A stretch of DNA of 64,000 bases from FEN-299 sp963717945 (lineage in GTDB: Bacteria; Acidobacteriota; Vicinamibacteria; Vicinamibacterales; Fen-181): the NCBI GenBank assembly GCA_963717945.1, contig CAVQXT010000003.1:1302001-1366000 (forward strand), in the 5' to 3' direction. Below, in pieces: positions 8,869 to 19,647 of this stretch (within the stretch, counting starts at the first letter, position 1; each line of letters starts with the position of its first letter). Position numbers and translations under genes: made by a program. The notes beneath the pieces are model-generated. The model worked only from the letters and a program-made list of their open reading frames with translations, had not been told where the DNA came from and did not search any database.

Positions 8869-10281
8869 ATGCCCGAAAGTGCTCACAGCAAGGTCTCCCC
8901 GAACGACAGCCGGCCCGCCCAGGCGGGCGAGCGAGTCCTGATCGTCGAAGACGACCCGGCCACGCGGGTCGGCCTGACCGAGCTGGTCCGCACGTGGGGA
9001 TTCGTGGCCGAGAGCGCCGAGGACGGGGAGGACGCGCTCCGGAAGGTGACCACCTTCCGCCCGGCGATCGTCGTCACCGACCTGGTGATGCCGCGCATGG
9101 ACGGTCACGCCCTGCTCAAGGCGATGCACGAGCAGGACCCCGAGATCTCCGTCGTGCTGCTCACGGCCCAGGGGTCGGTCGATTCGGCGGTCGAGGCGAT
9201 GAAGGACGGCGCCTACGACTATCTCACCAAGCCGGTCGACACGCGGCGGCTGCGCGTCCTGCTGCAGAAGGTCGTCGAGCAGCAGGAGACGCTGCGCGAG
9301 GTGAAGGCGCTCAGGCGGCAGCTGCGCGACACCGGGACGTTCGGCCGGATGATCGGCAGCAGCCCCGGCATGCGCAAGGTCTACCGGGTCGTCGAGCAGG
9401 CGGCGCCCACGTCGGCCTCCGTGCTGATCAGCGGCGACTCCGGCACCGGCAAGGAGCTGGTGGCCCAGACGATCCACCAGCTCAGCCCGCGCGCGGCCGC
9501 CGCGTTCATCGCCATCAACTGCGCCGCCATCCCGGAGACGCTGCTCGAGAGCGAGATCTTCGGCCACGAGAAGGGCGCGTTCACCGGCGCCTCGGAGCGC
9601 CGGCCAGGGTGCTTCGAGCTGGCGGACCGCGGCACGCTCTTCCTCGACGAGATCGCCGAGATGACGCCGACGACGCAGGTGAAGCTGCTGCGCGTGCTGC
9701 AGGAACGCAGCTTCCGCCGGCTCGGCGGCCGGGTCGAGCAGACCGTCGACGTGCGGGTCATCGCCGCCACCAACCGCGACCCGGCCGAGGCGGTGCGCGA
9801 GGGCAAGCTCCGCGAGGACCTCTACTACCGGCTCAACGTCTTCCCGATCGCGCTGCCGCCGCTCAGGGACCGGAAGGCCGACCTGCCGCTGCTCGTCCAG
9901 GCGTTCCTCGTCGAGTTCAACGCGCGCGACGGCAAGGCGGTCGCGGCCGCGAGCCCCGAGGCGATGCGCGTGCTGGACGCGCACGACTGGCCGGGCAACG
10001 TCCGCGAGCTGCGGAACGTGATCGAGCGCGCGACCATCGTCGCCGAGGGCCAGTTCATCGAGCCGAGGCACCTGCCGGCGGAGCTCGTGCGCAAGGCCGA
10101 CCAGGCCTCGACGCCGGCCCTCTCGCTCCCGCCGGGGACGACGGTCGAAGAGGCGGAGCGGCGCCTGATCGAGCTGACGCTCGAGCACACGCGCGACAAC
10201 CGCACGCGCGCCGCCGAGCTGCTCGGCATCAGCCTCAAGACGCTGCACAACAAGCTCAATCGCTTCAAGCTCAGGAAGTAG
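8869..10281 (+). CDS. NtrC-family sigma-54-dependent response regulator
   Basis: Three-domain transcriptional activator of 470 residues. The N-terminal receiver (about 18-135) has acidic residues EDD and phospho-acceptor Asp71 in TDLVMPRMDG. The central AAA+ domain (about 155-390) has Walker A GDSGTGKE, the sigma-54 contact loop GAFTGA at residues 236-241, and Walker B LFLDEI. A C-terminal Fis-type helix-turn-helix (about 425-470) ends in LGISLKTLHNKLNRFKL. It should activate sigma-54 promoters when phosphorylated by the kinase encoded 9 bp downstream. Targets are not visible here. Confidence 0.93.
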   Translation: MPESAHSKVSPNDSRPAQAGERVLIVEDDPATRVGLTELVRTWGFVAESAEDGEDALRKVTTFRPAIVVTDLVMPRMDGHALLKAMHEQDPEISVVLLTAQGSVDSAVEAMKDGAYDYLTKPVDTRRLRVLLQKVVEQQETLREVKALRRQLRDTGTFGRMIGSSPGMRKVYRVVEQAAPTSASVLISGDSGTGKELVAQTIHQLSPRAAAAFIAINCAAIPETLLESEIFGHEKGAFTGASERRPGCFELADRGTLFLDEIAEMTPTTQVKLLRVLQERSFRRLGGRVEQTVDVRVIAATNRDPAEAVREGKLREDLYYRLNVFPIALPPLRDRKADLPLLVQAFLVEFNARDGKAVAAASPEAMRVLDAHDWPGNVRELRNVIERATIVAEGQFIEPRHLPAELVRKADQASTPALSLPPGTTVEEAERRLIELTLEHTRDNRTRAAELLGISLKTLHNKLNRFKLRK

Positions 10282-10290
10282 GGGCGACGC

Positions 10291-12129
10291 GTGCACCTCG
10301 GCATCAAGGCCAAGCAGATCGGCGGCGTCTCGCTCATCGTCGGCCTGGCCGTGGTCGCGCTGAGCCTGCTGCACGTCACCTTTGTCGCCCGCGTGCTGCT
10401 CGAGGAGAGCCGCGCCCGCGCCGAGCTGCTCGCCAACACGGTCTTCCAGCGCGCCAAGGACGTCGTGCCCGGCGAGGCCGACCCGTGGGCGGCGATCAGG
10501 GCGGACGGCGGGCTGCAGGCGATCCTCGAGTCCGGCGCGTTCGCGCGCAACGTCACCTACGTGGCCATCTGCAACCTGGACGGCGTGGCGGTGGCGGCGT
10601 GGGACCCGAGCCGCGTCGGCCAGGTCCTGCCGCCGGCCGGCGACCTCGACGCCCTCATCCGGACCAGCGGCCTCGAGCAGCTGCTGAGCATCTACCGATC
10701 GAGCGGAGAGACGCTCGAGGTGCGGCAGCCGCTGCTGCTCGGCGACGCCGGCTTCGGCACCATCCGGATCGGCGTGTCGACGCTGCTCATCAAGGAGGAG
10801 TTCTCGCGGGAGCTGTGGCTGGTGGCCGTGACCGGCCTCATCGCGCTCTTCGTCGCCGTCATCGTCTCGGCGTCGTTTGCGCGGCTGCTCCTCCGGCCGA
10901 TCCACGTGATCAAGAGCGGGCTGACCAGGCTCGGCCGGGGGGAATTCGGCGTCCGCCTCGATCTGCCGCAGCAGGACGAATTCGGCGAGCTCGGCAACTT
11001 CTTCAACGTCGTGTCCGCGCAACTGTCGGCGGGCCGCGCGGCGCTTCCGGACCAGAAGGCGGGCCTTCCGCCGACGGTCGAGCGCATGGAAGACGAGGTG
11101 TCGGTGTTCAGCCCGGCCGGCGCCCTGCTGTTCGCCAACCCGGCGATGCGCTCGACGCTGCCGCCGGACCCGATCGGGCGGACGATTGACGAACTGCTGC
11201 CCGAGGGCCACCCCTACCGCGACCTCGTCCATGAGGCGGCGGCCCGCGGCGAGTCGACGGGCCCGGTCGGCGCCGGCTCGGCGGCGGAAGGCGGGGCCGC
11301 CGGCCTCCCGGTCGGCGGCGAGCGGGTCGCGATGGCGCACCCCGTGAAAGACGGCGAGGGGCGGCTGACCTGCGTGCTGCTGGTGGCGCGCGACGTGGCG
11401 GCGCTCGGCCGCGTGCAGTCGATGCTGAACTACTCGCGCAAGCTGGTCGCTCTCGGCCGCCTGTCGGCCGGCGTCGCGCACGAGGTGAAGAACCCGCTCA
11501 ACGCCATGACCATTCACCTCGAACTGCTCGAGCAGAAGCTTCGGCAGGCCGCCGGGGCCCACGCGGGCGGGCCGGACCTCTCGCCTGCCCTCGAGCACGT
11601 GCGCGTCATCGGCGGCGAAGTGCAGCGGCTCGACCAGGTGATGCAGGGCTTCATCAAGTTCACCCGGCCCGGGGACCTGGCGCTGCAGGCGATCTCGGTG
11701 TCGTCGCTGGTGGACGGCGTCGTGCGGGTGGTCGGCCCCGAGTGCGCGGGCGCCGGCGTCCGGATCGTGACCGAGGGGCTCGACCACCTGCCCGACATCA
11801 ACGGCGACCCGGAGATGCTGCGGCAGGCGCTGCTCAACCTCGCGCTCAACGCCTGCCAGGCCATGCCCGACGGAGGCACGCTCCGGATCTCGGCGGCCGC
11901 GGCGCGCGGGCGGCGTGTGGAGATCCTCGTCGAAGACACCGGCGTCGGGATCAAGCCGGAGAATCTCGGGCGGATCTTCGATCTCTACTTCACCACGCGC
12001 GCGGGAGGCAGCGGCATCGGCCTGTCGATGGTCTACCGGACCGTGCAACTGCACGACGGCGAGATCGAAGTGCAGTCGACCGAGGGCCACGGGACCACGT
12101 TCCGCATCCTCCTGCCGCAGGCCGTCTGA
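10291..12129 (+). CDS. Membrane sensor histidine kinase (HAMP-PAS-HisKA-HATPase)
   Basis: A 612-residue NtrB-like kinase starting at GTG 10291 after AGGGGCG. The first transmembrane helix spans about 10-33, an extracytoplasmic sensor loop about 34-172, and the second helix about 175-197. A HAMP linker, a PAS-like domain (about 265-375) and the HisKA domain follow, with phospho-acceptor His397 in GVAHEVKNPLN. The HATPase has an N box around NLALNACQAMP, G1 EDTGVGI and G2 GGSGIGLSM. It is the obvious partner of the preceding sigma-54 regulator. The periplasmic loop matches no ligand class I recognise. Confidence 0.92.
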   Translation: MHLGIKAKQIGGVSLIVGLAVVALSLLHVTFVARVLLEESRARAELLANTVFQRAKDVVPGEADPWAAIRADGGLQAILESGAFARNVTYVAICNLDGVAVAAWDPSRVGQVLPPAGDLDALIRTSGLEQLLSIYRSSGETLEVRQPLLLGDAGFGTIRIGVSTLLIKEEFSRELWLVAVTGLIALFVAVIVSASFARLLLRPIHVIKSGLTRLGRGEFGVRLDLPQQDEFGELGNFFNVVSAQLSAGRAALPDQKAGLPPTVERMEDEVSVFSPAGALLFANPAMRSTLPPDPIGRTIDELLPEGHPYRDLVHEAAARGESTGPVGAGSAAEGGAAGLPVGGERVAMAHPVKDGEGRLTCVLLVARDVAALGRVQSMLNYSRKLVALGRLSAGVAHEVKNPLNAMTIHLELLEQKLRQAAGAHAGGPDLSPALEHVRVIGGEVQRLDQVMQGFIKFTRPGDLALQAISVSSLVDGVVRVVGPECAGAGVRIVTEGLDHLPDINGDPEMLRQALLNLALNACQAMPDGGTLRISAAAARGRRVEILVEDTGVGIKPENLGRIFDLYFTTRAGGSGIGLSMVYRTVQLHDGEIEVQSTEGHGTTFRILLPQAV

Positions 12130-12162
12130 GAGGGGCGCTCGCTCGAGTTCGCAGGAGCCGCC

Positions 12163-12200
12163 CGCCTGGAAGGCTCAGGACTCAAGGCTCATGGCTCTCG
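12163..12200. repeat. Degenerate heptamer array (AAGGCTC type)
   Basis: Short run of AAGGCTC, AGGACTC, AAGGCTC, ATGGCTC between the kinase gene and the small lipoprotein gene. It is a half-size member of the heptamer repeat group. Confidence 0.5.
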
Positions 12201-12234
12201 GACGGGAGATCGACACGAGCCGATCCCTGTCATA

Positions 12235-12789
12235 ATGATGCGCGTGCGAGGTCTCGTTCTCGCGTCGGTGATCGCGGCGCTCGCGGCCGGGGGGTGCGCG
12301 ACGGCCAGGGCCAAGGTGCAGCCCGTGTCGGTCGCGCTCGAGGCGCCCGTCCCGCCGCCGCGCGTCATCGTGCCGCCGGAGCCCGAGATGCCGGAGCCGC
12401 CGGCACCCGCGCCCGAGCCCGAGGCGGTCGCGCCCAAGGTCCTCCGCCGGCCGCCGGCCGCCCCGCCGCCGAAGACCGAACCCAAGCTCGAAAGTCCGCG
12501 CACGGCACAGCCGGCGCCGCCCGCGGCGACGCTCCAGCAGGCGCTGCCCGGGTCGCCGGCCGACATCATCCGCCAGGTGCGCGAACAGCTGGGGCAGGCG
12601 CAAGGCGACCTGAGCCGCGTCGATTACCTGGGGCTGAGCGCGGACGCCAAGTCCCAATACGACACCGCCAAGCGGTTCATCGTGCAGGCCGAGCAGGCGT
12701 TGCGCGAGAAGAACCTCGTCTTCGCCGCCAAGGTGGCCGAGAAAGCGGCGGGCCTCGCCGCCAGCCTGGTCGGCCGCATCCAGCCCTGA
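12235..12789 (+). CDS. Small proline-rich putative lipoprotein
   Basis: 184 residues with two adjacent ATG starts (12235, 12238). The N-terminus is a lipoprotein signal with a plausible lipobox LAAGGC around residue 21. Residues 30-100 are rich in Pro, Ala, Glu and Lys, suggesting an extended periplasmic spacer. Residues 110-184 form an amphipathic helical segment (VREQLGQAQGDL, QYDTAKRFIVQAEQALREKN) resembling the short helical domains of peptidoglycan- or envelope-associated lipoproteins such as DUF4398-type proteins. Function unknown. It follows the two-component pair but has its own leader. Confidence 0.65.
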   Translation: MMRVRGLVLASVIAALAAGGCATARAKVQPVSVALEAPVPPPRVIVPPEPEMPEPPAPAPEPEAVAPKVLRRPPAAPPPKTEPKLESPRTAQPAPPAATLQQALPGSPADIIRQVREQLGQAQGDLSRVDYLGLSADAKSQYDTAKRFIVQAEQALREKNLVFAAKVAEKAAGLAASLVGRIQP

Positions 12790-12942
12790 AAACAGCCCCG
12801 CCAGAAGCTCGGCAGTGCGCCCGAGAATCGGCACCCGGATTGCTCCTGGCCAGACGTTTTCCGGCCTGAATATTGGGCACTCGACATAATGTTTGGAATC
12901 TCTCGGATTTCCCCAAGGTCTTGCGACCGCCCTAAAACAGGG

Positions 12943-12958
12943 GCACAATATCTGGTAG
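12943..12958 (+). promoter_or_regulatory. Candidate NrdR box upstream of nrdJ
   Basis: GCACAATATCTGGTAG fits the NrdR-box consensus acaCwAtATaTwGtgt at 12 of 16 positions, including the central C-A-t-A-T-n-T-n-G-t core. NrdR represses ribonucleotide reductase genes when dATP is abundant. The box ends 8 bp before the -35 element. NrdR boxes usually occur as pairs; I see no convincing second copy. Confidence 0.5.
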
Positions 12959-12966
12959 ATCACCGC

Positions 12967-12995
12967 TTGACAAACGACGGACGGTCATCCATATT
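12967..12995 (+). promoter_or_regulatory. Sigma-70-type promoter for nrdJ
   Basis: A perfect -35 TTGACA (12967-12972), a 17-bp spacer and a -10 CATATT (12990-12995). Predicted transcription start is near 13002, giving a leader of about 235 nt before the nrdJ start. This is one of the best sigma-70 matches in the window. Confidence 0.6.
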
Positions 12996-13002
12996 TGCCC
13001 CC

Positions 13003-13236
13003 TGCCGTGAGCGCCCCCGGCGGGTAGTTCCCAGCTGCCCGTGATGTTCGCGGCGGGTTCGTTTGTCTGGACCCCACGGCTGCCCGTAGGCGCCGGGCGG
13101 CCCACGAACCGGAGCATGCCGGGGTCGATTCAGATGTAGGTGGCGTCGAGCGGACCTGTCGTCGCTCGTCGTGTCGCTTGATTGAGGTGAACGGCGTGAG
13201 TCCGAGGGGCACGGACCCGCCGGTGCGGAGGGTGGT
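13003..13236 (+). ncRNA. Structured 5' leader of nrdJ with possible pseudoknot
   Basis: Between the predicted transcription start and nrdJ are about 235 bases without a gene. Pairing arms are interleaved: GGTTCGT at 13056-13062 pairs with ACGAACC at 13104-13110, while GACCCC at 13070-13075 pairs with GGGGTC at 13121-13126. That is an H-type pseudoknot order. An inner hairpin (TGCCCG with CGGGCG) lies in between. No cobalamin-riboswitch box (GCCACTG) is seen, although the product uses B12. The whole gap 12790-13236 otherwise shows only the NrdR box and promoter. Confidence 0.4.
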
Positions 13237-16053
<2,817 letters not shown>

Positions 16054-16062
16054 AGGGCGCGC

Positions 16063-16455
16063 TCAGGTGATCTTCTGGCGGCGCCCGGTGCGGCCTCCCG
16101 CATACGCCAGCGCCGCCAGGCTCACCGCGACGACGCCCCGCGCCACCTGGGGCGTCACCAGGATGTCCCCGTAGAAGTGCATGTCGTTGTGCAGCGCGAG
16201 CGCCTGCAGCGCGCACAACGCGCCCAGGGCCAGCGCCAGCCCTCCCGGGAACCGCAGGCGCACCAGCACGGCCGACACCAGCAGGAGCAGGCCGAAGACG
16301 ACCAGCGCCGCGTCGGCCCACCAGTCGAGGCCGGGCGACCGGAACGCGTCGGCCGCGCCGAGCCCCACGGAATACAGACCGTAGGCGACCAGGCCCAGCG
16401 TGGCCGCCGTCAGCGCCGGCGCGACTTCCCGCGTCACGTCTTCTCCATCCTGCAT
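16063..16455 (-). CDS. Small four-helix membrane protein of unknown function
   Basis: 130 residues from ATG 16455; in-frame ATGs up to 16488 would add up to 11 residues and nearly reach the divergent hydrolase start. Four hydrophobic stretches (about 10-34, 46-66, 70-88, 100-120) indicate an integral membrane protein with a basic C-terminal tail GGRTGRRQK. I recognise no family. It converges on nrdJ and diverges from the alpha/beta hydrolase with only 36 bp between starts, so they may share a promoter region. Confidence 0.6.
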   Translation of the reverse strand: MQDGEDVTREVAPALTAATLGLVAYGLYSVGLGAADAFRSPGLDWWADAALVVFGLLLLVSAVLVRLRFPGGLALALGALCALQALALHNDMHFYGDILVTPQVARGVVAVSLAALAYAGGRTGRRQKIT

Positions 16456-16491
16456 CCCGGGCACCCCATCTTCCGCTATCATCATCATACG

Positions 16492-17307
16492 ATGCACACC
16501 GAGTTCCACCACGCCGGCCGCACGATCAGCTATCTGGACGTCGAAGGCCCGGCGCCGTCGCACCACGTGCTCGTCCTGCTGCACGCCTTTCCGCTCGCCG
16601 CCGACATGTGGCGGCCGCAGCTCGCCGCGGTGCCCGCCGGGTGGCGCGTCCTGGCGCCGGACCTGCGCGGGTTCGGGGCCTCGTCGCCGGACGGGCCGGC
16701 GGGATCTGTGTCGATCGACGATTACGCCCGCGACGTGGTGGCGCTGCTCGACCACCTCGATCTTCACCGGGTGGTGGTCGGCGGAAACTCGATGGGCGGC
16801 TACGCCGCGTTCGCCATGCTTCGCCTGGCCGCGGAGCGGGTGAAGGGGCTGGTGCTGGCCGACACCAGGGCGGAGGCCGACAGCGCGGGGGCGCGCGCGG
16901 ATCGGGCGGCCATGCTGGAGATCCTCGCGAGCGGCGGCGTGGCCGCCGTGTGGGAGCGGATGCAGCCGGGGCTCCTCGGCAGGACGACCAGAGCGTCGAG
17001 GCCGGAGGTGGTGGAGCGGGTGCGACGCCTGGTGCTCGAGCAGCCCGCGGAAGGCGTCAGGCGCGCCATCGAGCGGCTGAGCTCGCGTCCCGACGCCACG
17101 CCGCTGCTGGCCCACATCGTCTGCCCGACGCTCGTGATGGTGGGCGACGAGGACCAGATCGCCGGCGTGGAGACCGCGCGGCGCATCCACGAGAAGATCC
17201 CGACCGCCGAGCTGGCGCTGATCCACGGCGCGGGGCACCTCGCCGGCCTCGAGCAGCCGCACGAGTTCAACGCCGTCCTGTTTCGGTTCCTCGCGGCGAG
17301 GTTCTGA
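16492..17307 (+). CDS. Alpha/beta hydrolase
   Basis: 271 residues, start ATG 16492; the longer open frame upstream is antisense to the divergent membrane protein and is not used. The fold is clear from LLHAFPLAADMW with oxyanion-type residues, nucleophile elbow GGNSMGG with Ser100, an acid in GDEDQI (Asp219 or Asp221) and His249 in GAGHLAG. It resembles esterases or 3-oxoadipate enol-lactonase-like hydrolases, but the substrate cannot be read from sequence. No signal peptide, so it is cytoplasmic. Confidence 0.87.
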   Translation: MHTEFHHAGRTISYLDVEGPAPSHHVLVLLHAFPLAADMWRPQLAAVPAGWRVLAPDLRGFGASSPDGPAGSVSIDDYARDVVALLDHLDLHRVVVGGNSMGGYAAFAMLRLAAERVKGLVLADTRAEADSAGARADRAAMLEILASGGVAAVWERMQPGLLGRTTRASRPEVVERVRRLVLEQPAEGVRRAIERLSSRPDATPLLAHIVCPTLVMVGDEDQIAGVETARRIHEKIPTAELALIHGAGHLAGLEQPHEFNAVLFRFLAARF

Positions 17308-17314
17308 GTGAGCG

Positions 17315-17417
17315 AACGCCGCGCCTCGGGTCTGCCGCTCCGCAAAGCCGTCCCTCGACGGCCCGAGCATCGGGACCATCATGGCTTTGCTCCGGGCAGA
17401 TCCCTGCGGCGCGGCGT
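17315..17417 (-). repeat. TIR-bearing dispersed element, copy A
   Basis: A 103-bp element between the hydrolase and SDR genes, in minus orientation. Its ends read GCCGCGCCGCAGGGATCTGC and GGCAGACCCGAGGCGCGGCG, imperfect inverted copies of each other. The interior includes GAGGGACGGC as in copy D. No target-site duplication or transposase is seen. Confidence 0.65.
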
Positions 17418-17445
17418 GGCGGTCCTGTAGCATAGCGTCCTGTAG

Positions 17446-17465
17446 GGCGACCCTTTAGGGTTGCC
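17446..17465. repeat. REP-like TAGGG hairpin
   Basis: Stem GGCGACCC with loop TTTA and GGGTTGCC, preceded by TGTAG. Same plan as the GTAGCG hairpins but with a different stem sequence. It lies in the 5' region of the SDR gene. Confidence 0.55.
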
Positions 17466-17488
17466 GGCCGAAAGCCGAACGCCCATTT

Positions 17489-18268
17489 ATGGATCTCCAC
17501 CTCACCGACAAAGTCGCCCTCGTCACCGGCTCGAGCCGCGGGCTCGGGCTGGCCAGCGCCCGCGCGCTCGCCGCCGAGGGGTGCCGCGTGTGCCTCTGCG
17601 CCCGCGGGGCAGAGACGCTGCAGCAGGCGGCCGCGGACCTGGCCGCCGTCGCGTCCGGCCCTGACGCCGTGCTGACGGTGGCCGCGGACCTGGCGACCGC
17701 GCGCGGCATCGACGAGGTGTTCGCCCGCCTGTTCGACCGGTTCGGCGGCATCGACGTCCTCGTCAACAGCCTGGGGCTGGCGCGCGGCGGCGGCATCACG
17801 GAGGCGACCGACGCCGAGTGGCAGGAGGCGTTCGACTCCACGCTCTACCCGGCGATCCGCGCCAGCCGGCTCGCCGTCCCGTCGATGCGCGCGAGGGGCG
17901 GCGGCGCGATCGTGATGATCGCGTCGATCTACGGGCGCGAGTCGGGCGGCCGGATGACCTACAACGCGGTCAAGGCCGCCGAGATCAGCCTGGCCAAGTC
18001 GATGGCGCAGCAGCTCGCCCGCGACAACATCCGCGTCAACAGCGTGGCCCCCGGCTCGATCTCGTTCCCCGGCGGGTCCTGGTGGAAGCGCCAGCAGGAG
18101 GACCCCGAGGGGATCGCGGAGTTCGTGCGCCGCGAACTCCCGTTCGGCCGGTTCGGGCGCGCGGAGGAGGTCGGCGACGTCGTGGCATTCCTCGCGTCGC
18201 CCCGCGCGAGCTGGATCAGCGGGGCGAGCGTCACCGTCGACGGCTGCCAGTCGCGGTCGCTCTTATGA
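17489..18268 (+). CDS. Short-chain dehydrogenase/reductase (SDR, FabG-like)
   Basis: 259-residue classical SDR. The cofactor motif TGSSRGLG sits at residues 14-21, NSLG follows strand beta-4, and the catalytic set is Ser146, Tyr158 and Lys162 (YNAVK). Residues around CARG suggest NADP(H) preference, as inferred from the basic residue after beta-2. It ends in an ATGA overlap with galactokinase, so the two are co-translated; a sugar or polyol substrate is therefore possible, but acyl-ACP-like or other carbonyl substrates cannot be excluded. Confidence 0.88.
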   Translation: MDLHLTDKVALVTGSSRGLGLASARALAAEGCRVCLCARGAETLQQAAADLAAVASGPDAVLTVAADLATARGIDEVFARLFDRFGGIDVLVNSLGLARGGGITEATDAEWQEAFDSTLYPAIRASRLAVPSMRARGGGAIVMIASIYGRESGGRMTYNAVKAAEISLAKSMAQQLARDNIRVNSVAPGSISFPGGSWWKRQQEDPEGIAEFVRRELPFGRFGRAEEVGDVVAFLASPRASWISGASVTVDGCQSRSLL

Positions 18269-19374
18269 CGTTCCAGCAGCTCTACGGGGCGCCGCCCTCG
18301 GTCCGGGCGTCGGCGCCGGGCCGCGTCAACCTGATCGGCGAGCACACCGACTACAACGGCGGCTACGTGCTGCCCACCGTCATCCCGCAGCGCACGACGG
18401 TGGAGCTGCTCCCGCGGCCGGGCGGCGCGATCCGGGCGCTCAGCGTCGGCGTGGGCCAGCCGACGCCGTTCCACTATCTCGTCGGCACCGAGTCGCGCCG
18501 CGGCCGGTGGGTCGATTACCTGCAGGCCGTGACCTGGGTGCTCTCGAAGGCCGGGTTGGCCGTGGGCGGCGCCGACATCCTGATCGAGTCGACCGTGCCG
18601 CTCGGCGCCGGCCTGTCGTCGAGCGCGGCGCTGGAGATCGCGCTGCTGCGCGCCTTCCGCGAGGCGTTCTCGCTCTCCGTCGGGGATGTGGAGATGGCGA
18701 GGCTCGGGCAGCAGGCCGAGAACCAGTTCGTCGGCGCCCCGGTGGGCGTGATGGACCAGATGGCGTGCACGCTGGCCGGCGACGGGGAGGCGCTGTTCCT
18801 CGACACGCGTTCGCTCGAGTGGAGCGTCGTGCCGATGCCCGAATCGGCCGACCTGGTCGTGCTCAACTCGGGCATCGCGCACAGCCACGTGAAGGGCGAC
18901 TACCGGACCCGGCGGGCCGAGTGCGAGGAGGCGGCCAGACGGCTCGGCGTCCCCCAGCTCCGCGACCTCGACGCGCGTGACCTGCCCCGGGTCATGAGCC
19001 TGCCCGAGCCGCTCGGCCGCCGCGCGCGACACGTGGTCTCCGAGGACGACCGGGTGCTGGCGGCCGTCGCGGCCTTGCGGGCCGGGAACCTCGAGGCGCT
19101 CGGCGGGCTCTTCTACGCCTCGCACGAGTCGATGCGCGACGACTACGAGGTCTCGATCCCGGAGATCGACCTCCTCGTGGACCTCGCGCGCCAGGCGCCG
19201 GACGTCTACGGCGCCCGCCTGACCGGCGGGGGGTTCGGCGGCTCGGTGGTCATGCTGGCCAGGCCGGGACGCGGCCGCGCGGTGGCCGGCGCCATCGCAG
19301 CCGAGTACGCCGCCAGGACGGGGAAGACGGCGACGGTGTTGGTCCCTCAGCCCTCGGCCCGCCCCCGAGTCTGA
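18265..19374 (+). CDS. galK: Galactokinase
   Basis: GHMP-family kinase that phosphorylates galactose at C1, first step of the Leloir pathway. 369 residues from ATG 18265, which overlaps the SDR stop. Diagnostic motifs: the galactokinase signature GRVNLIGEHTDYNGGY near residue 17, the GHMP ATP-binding loop PLGAGLSSSAALE near 112, and LTGGGFGGSVV near 315. The secreted aldose 1-epimerase and glycosidase genes near 48-52 kb are functionally compatible with sugar use, though not linked. A related GHMP sugar kinase such as N-acetylgalactosamine kinase is less likely. Confidence 0.92.
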   Translation: MTFQQLYGAPPSVRASAPGRVNLIGEHTDYNGGYVLPTVIPQRTTVELLPRPGGAIRALSVGVGQPTPFHYLVGTESRRGRWVDYLQAVTWVLSKAGLAVGGADILIESTVPLGAGLSSSAALEIALLRAFREAFSLSVGDVEMARLGQQAENQFVGAPVGVMDQMACTLAGDGEALFLDTRSLEWSVVPMPESADLVVLNSGIAHSHVKGDYRTRRAECEEAARRLGVPQLRDLDARDLPRVMSLPEPLGRRARHVVSEDDRVLAAVAALRAGNLEALGGLFYASHESMRDDYEVSIPEIDLLVDLARQAPDVYGARLTGGGFGGSVVMLARPGRGRAVAGAIAAEYAARTGKTATVLVPQPSARPRV

Positions 19375-19425
19375 CACCGCCGAAAGCCGAGAGCCGCCTT
19401 TCCCCCTCCATTCGCCTTTCGCCTC

Positions 19426-19454
19426 TTGATCGGTACCTGACCCGCTGGTACGAT
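19426..19454 (+). promoter_or_regulatory. Candidate promoter for the mrfA leader
   Basis: TTGATC (19426-19431), 17-bp spacer, TACGAT (19449-19454), each matching four of six consensus bases. The predicted start near 19461 falls immediately before the first strong hairpin and the upstream ORF start at 19463. Confidence 0.4.
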
Positions 19455-19462
19455 GCCCTCTC

Positions 19463-19612
19463 ATGGCCAGCGAGGCGCGCCTCAAACCGCCTGACGCGAA
19501 GCGTCGATTTCACGGCGCACCTCGCTGGCCCCGGGAACGCCGTTGGCTGGCCCCGCGCGAGCGCGGGGCTCTGGACGTCTTGAGCGGCGGTAGGGAGGTT
19601 GGTCGAACATGA
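19463..19612 (+). CDS. Putative 49-residue upstream ORF (leader peptide) of mrfA
   Basis: ATG 19463 opens 49 sense codons ending in a TGA that overlaps the mrfA start as ATGA (19609-19612), a typical coupling geometry. The peptide is arginine-rich (about 11 Arg) with Trp-containing stretches and matches no family I know. With a start of transcription near 19461 the ORF would be essentially leaderless. Codons coincide with long inverted repeats, so either the RNA structure, the peptide or both may be selected. It could be an accidental open frame in GC-rich DNA. Confidence 0.35.
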   Translation: MASEARLKPPDAKRRFHGAPRWPRERRWLAPRERGALDVLSGGREVGRT

Positions 19613-19647
19613 CTCATTCGGAACAATCCCCGCCGTTCAAGACGTCC
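19465..19647 (+). promoter_or_regulatory. Structured leader of mrfA with three strong inverted repeats
   Basis: Hairpin 1: GGCCAGCGAGGCGCGCC at 19465-19481 pairs with 19514-19530 (16 of 17), enclosing a small GACGC-GAA-GCGTC stem. Hairpin 2: CCCCGCGC (19551-19558) with GCGCGGGG (19561-19568). Hairpin 3: GGACGTCTTGAGCGGCGG at 19573-19590 pairs with 19630-19647 (17 of 18), so its loop holds the ribosome-binding site AGGGAGG and the mrfA ATG at 19609. This geometry suggests translational or attenuation control. Confidence 0.5.

Noticed and set aside
8707..12090. 1127-residue minus-strand frame antisense to the two-component genes
   Set aside because: Shadow of well-defined regulator and kinase genes; composition is biased and no family fits.
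12882..12897. Second NrdR box
   Set aside because: The match around CGACATAATGTTTGGA lacks the conserved core positions and is about 61 bp from the first box.
13003..13236. Cobalamin riboswitch upstream of nrdJ
   Set aside because: Expected from function, but the GCCACTG box and the other conserved segments are not there.
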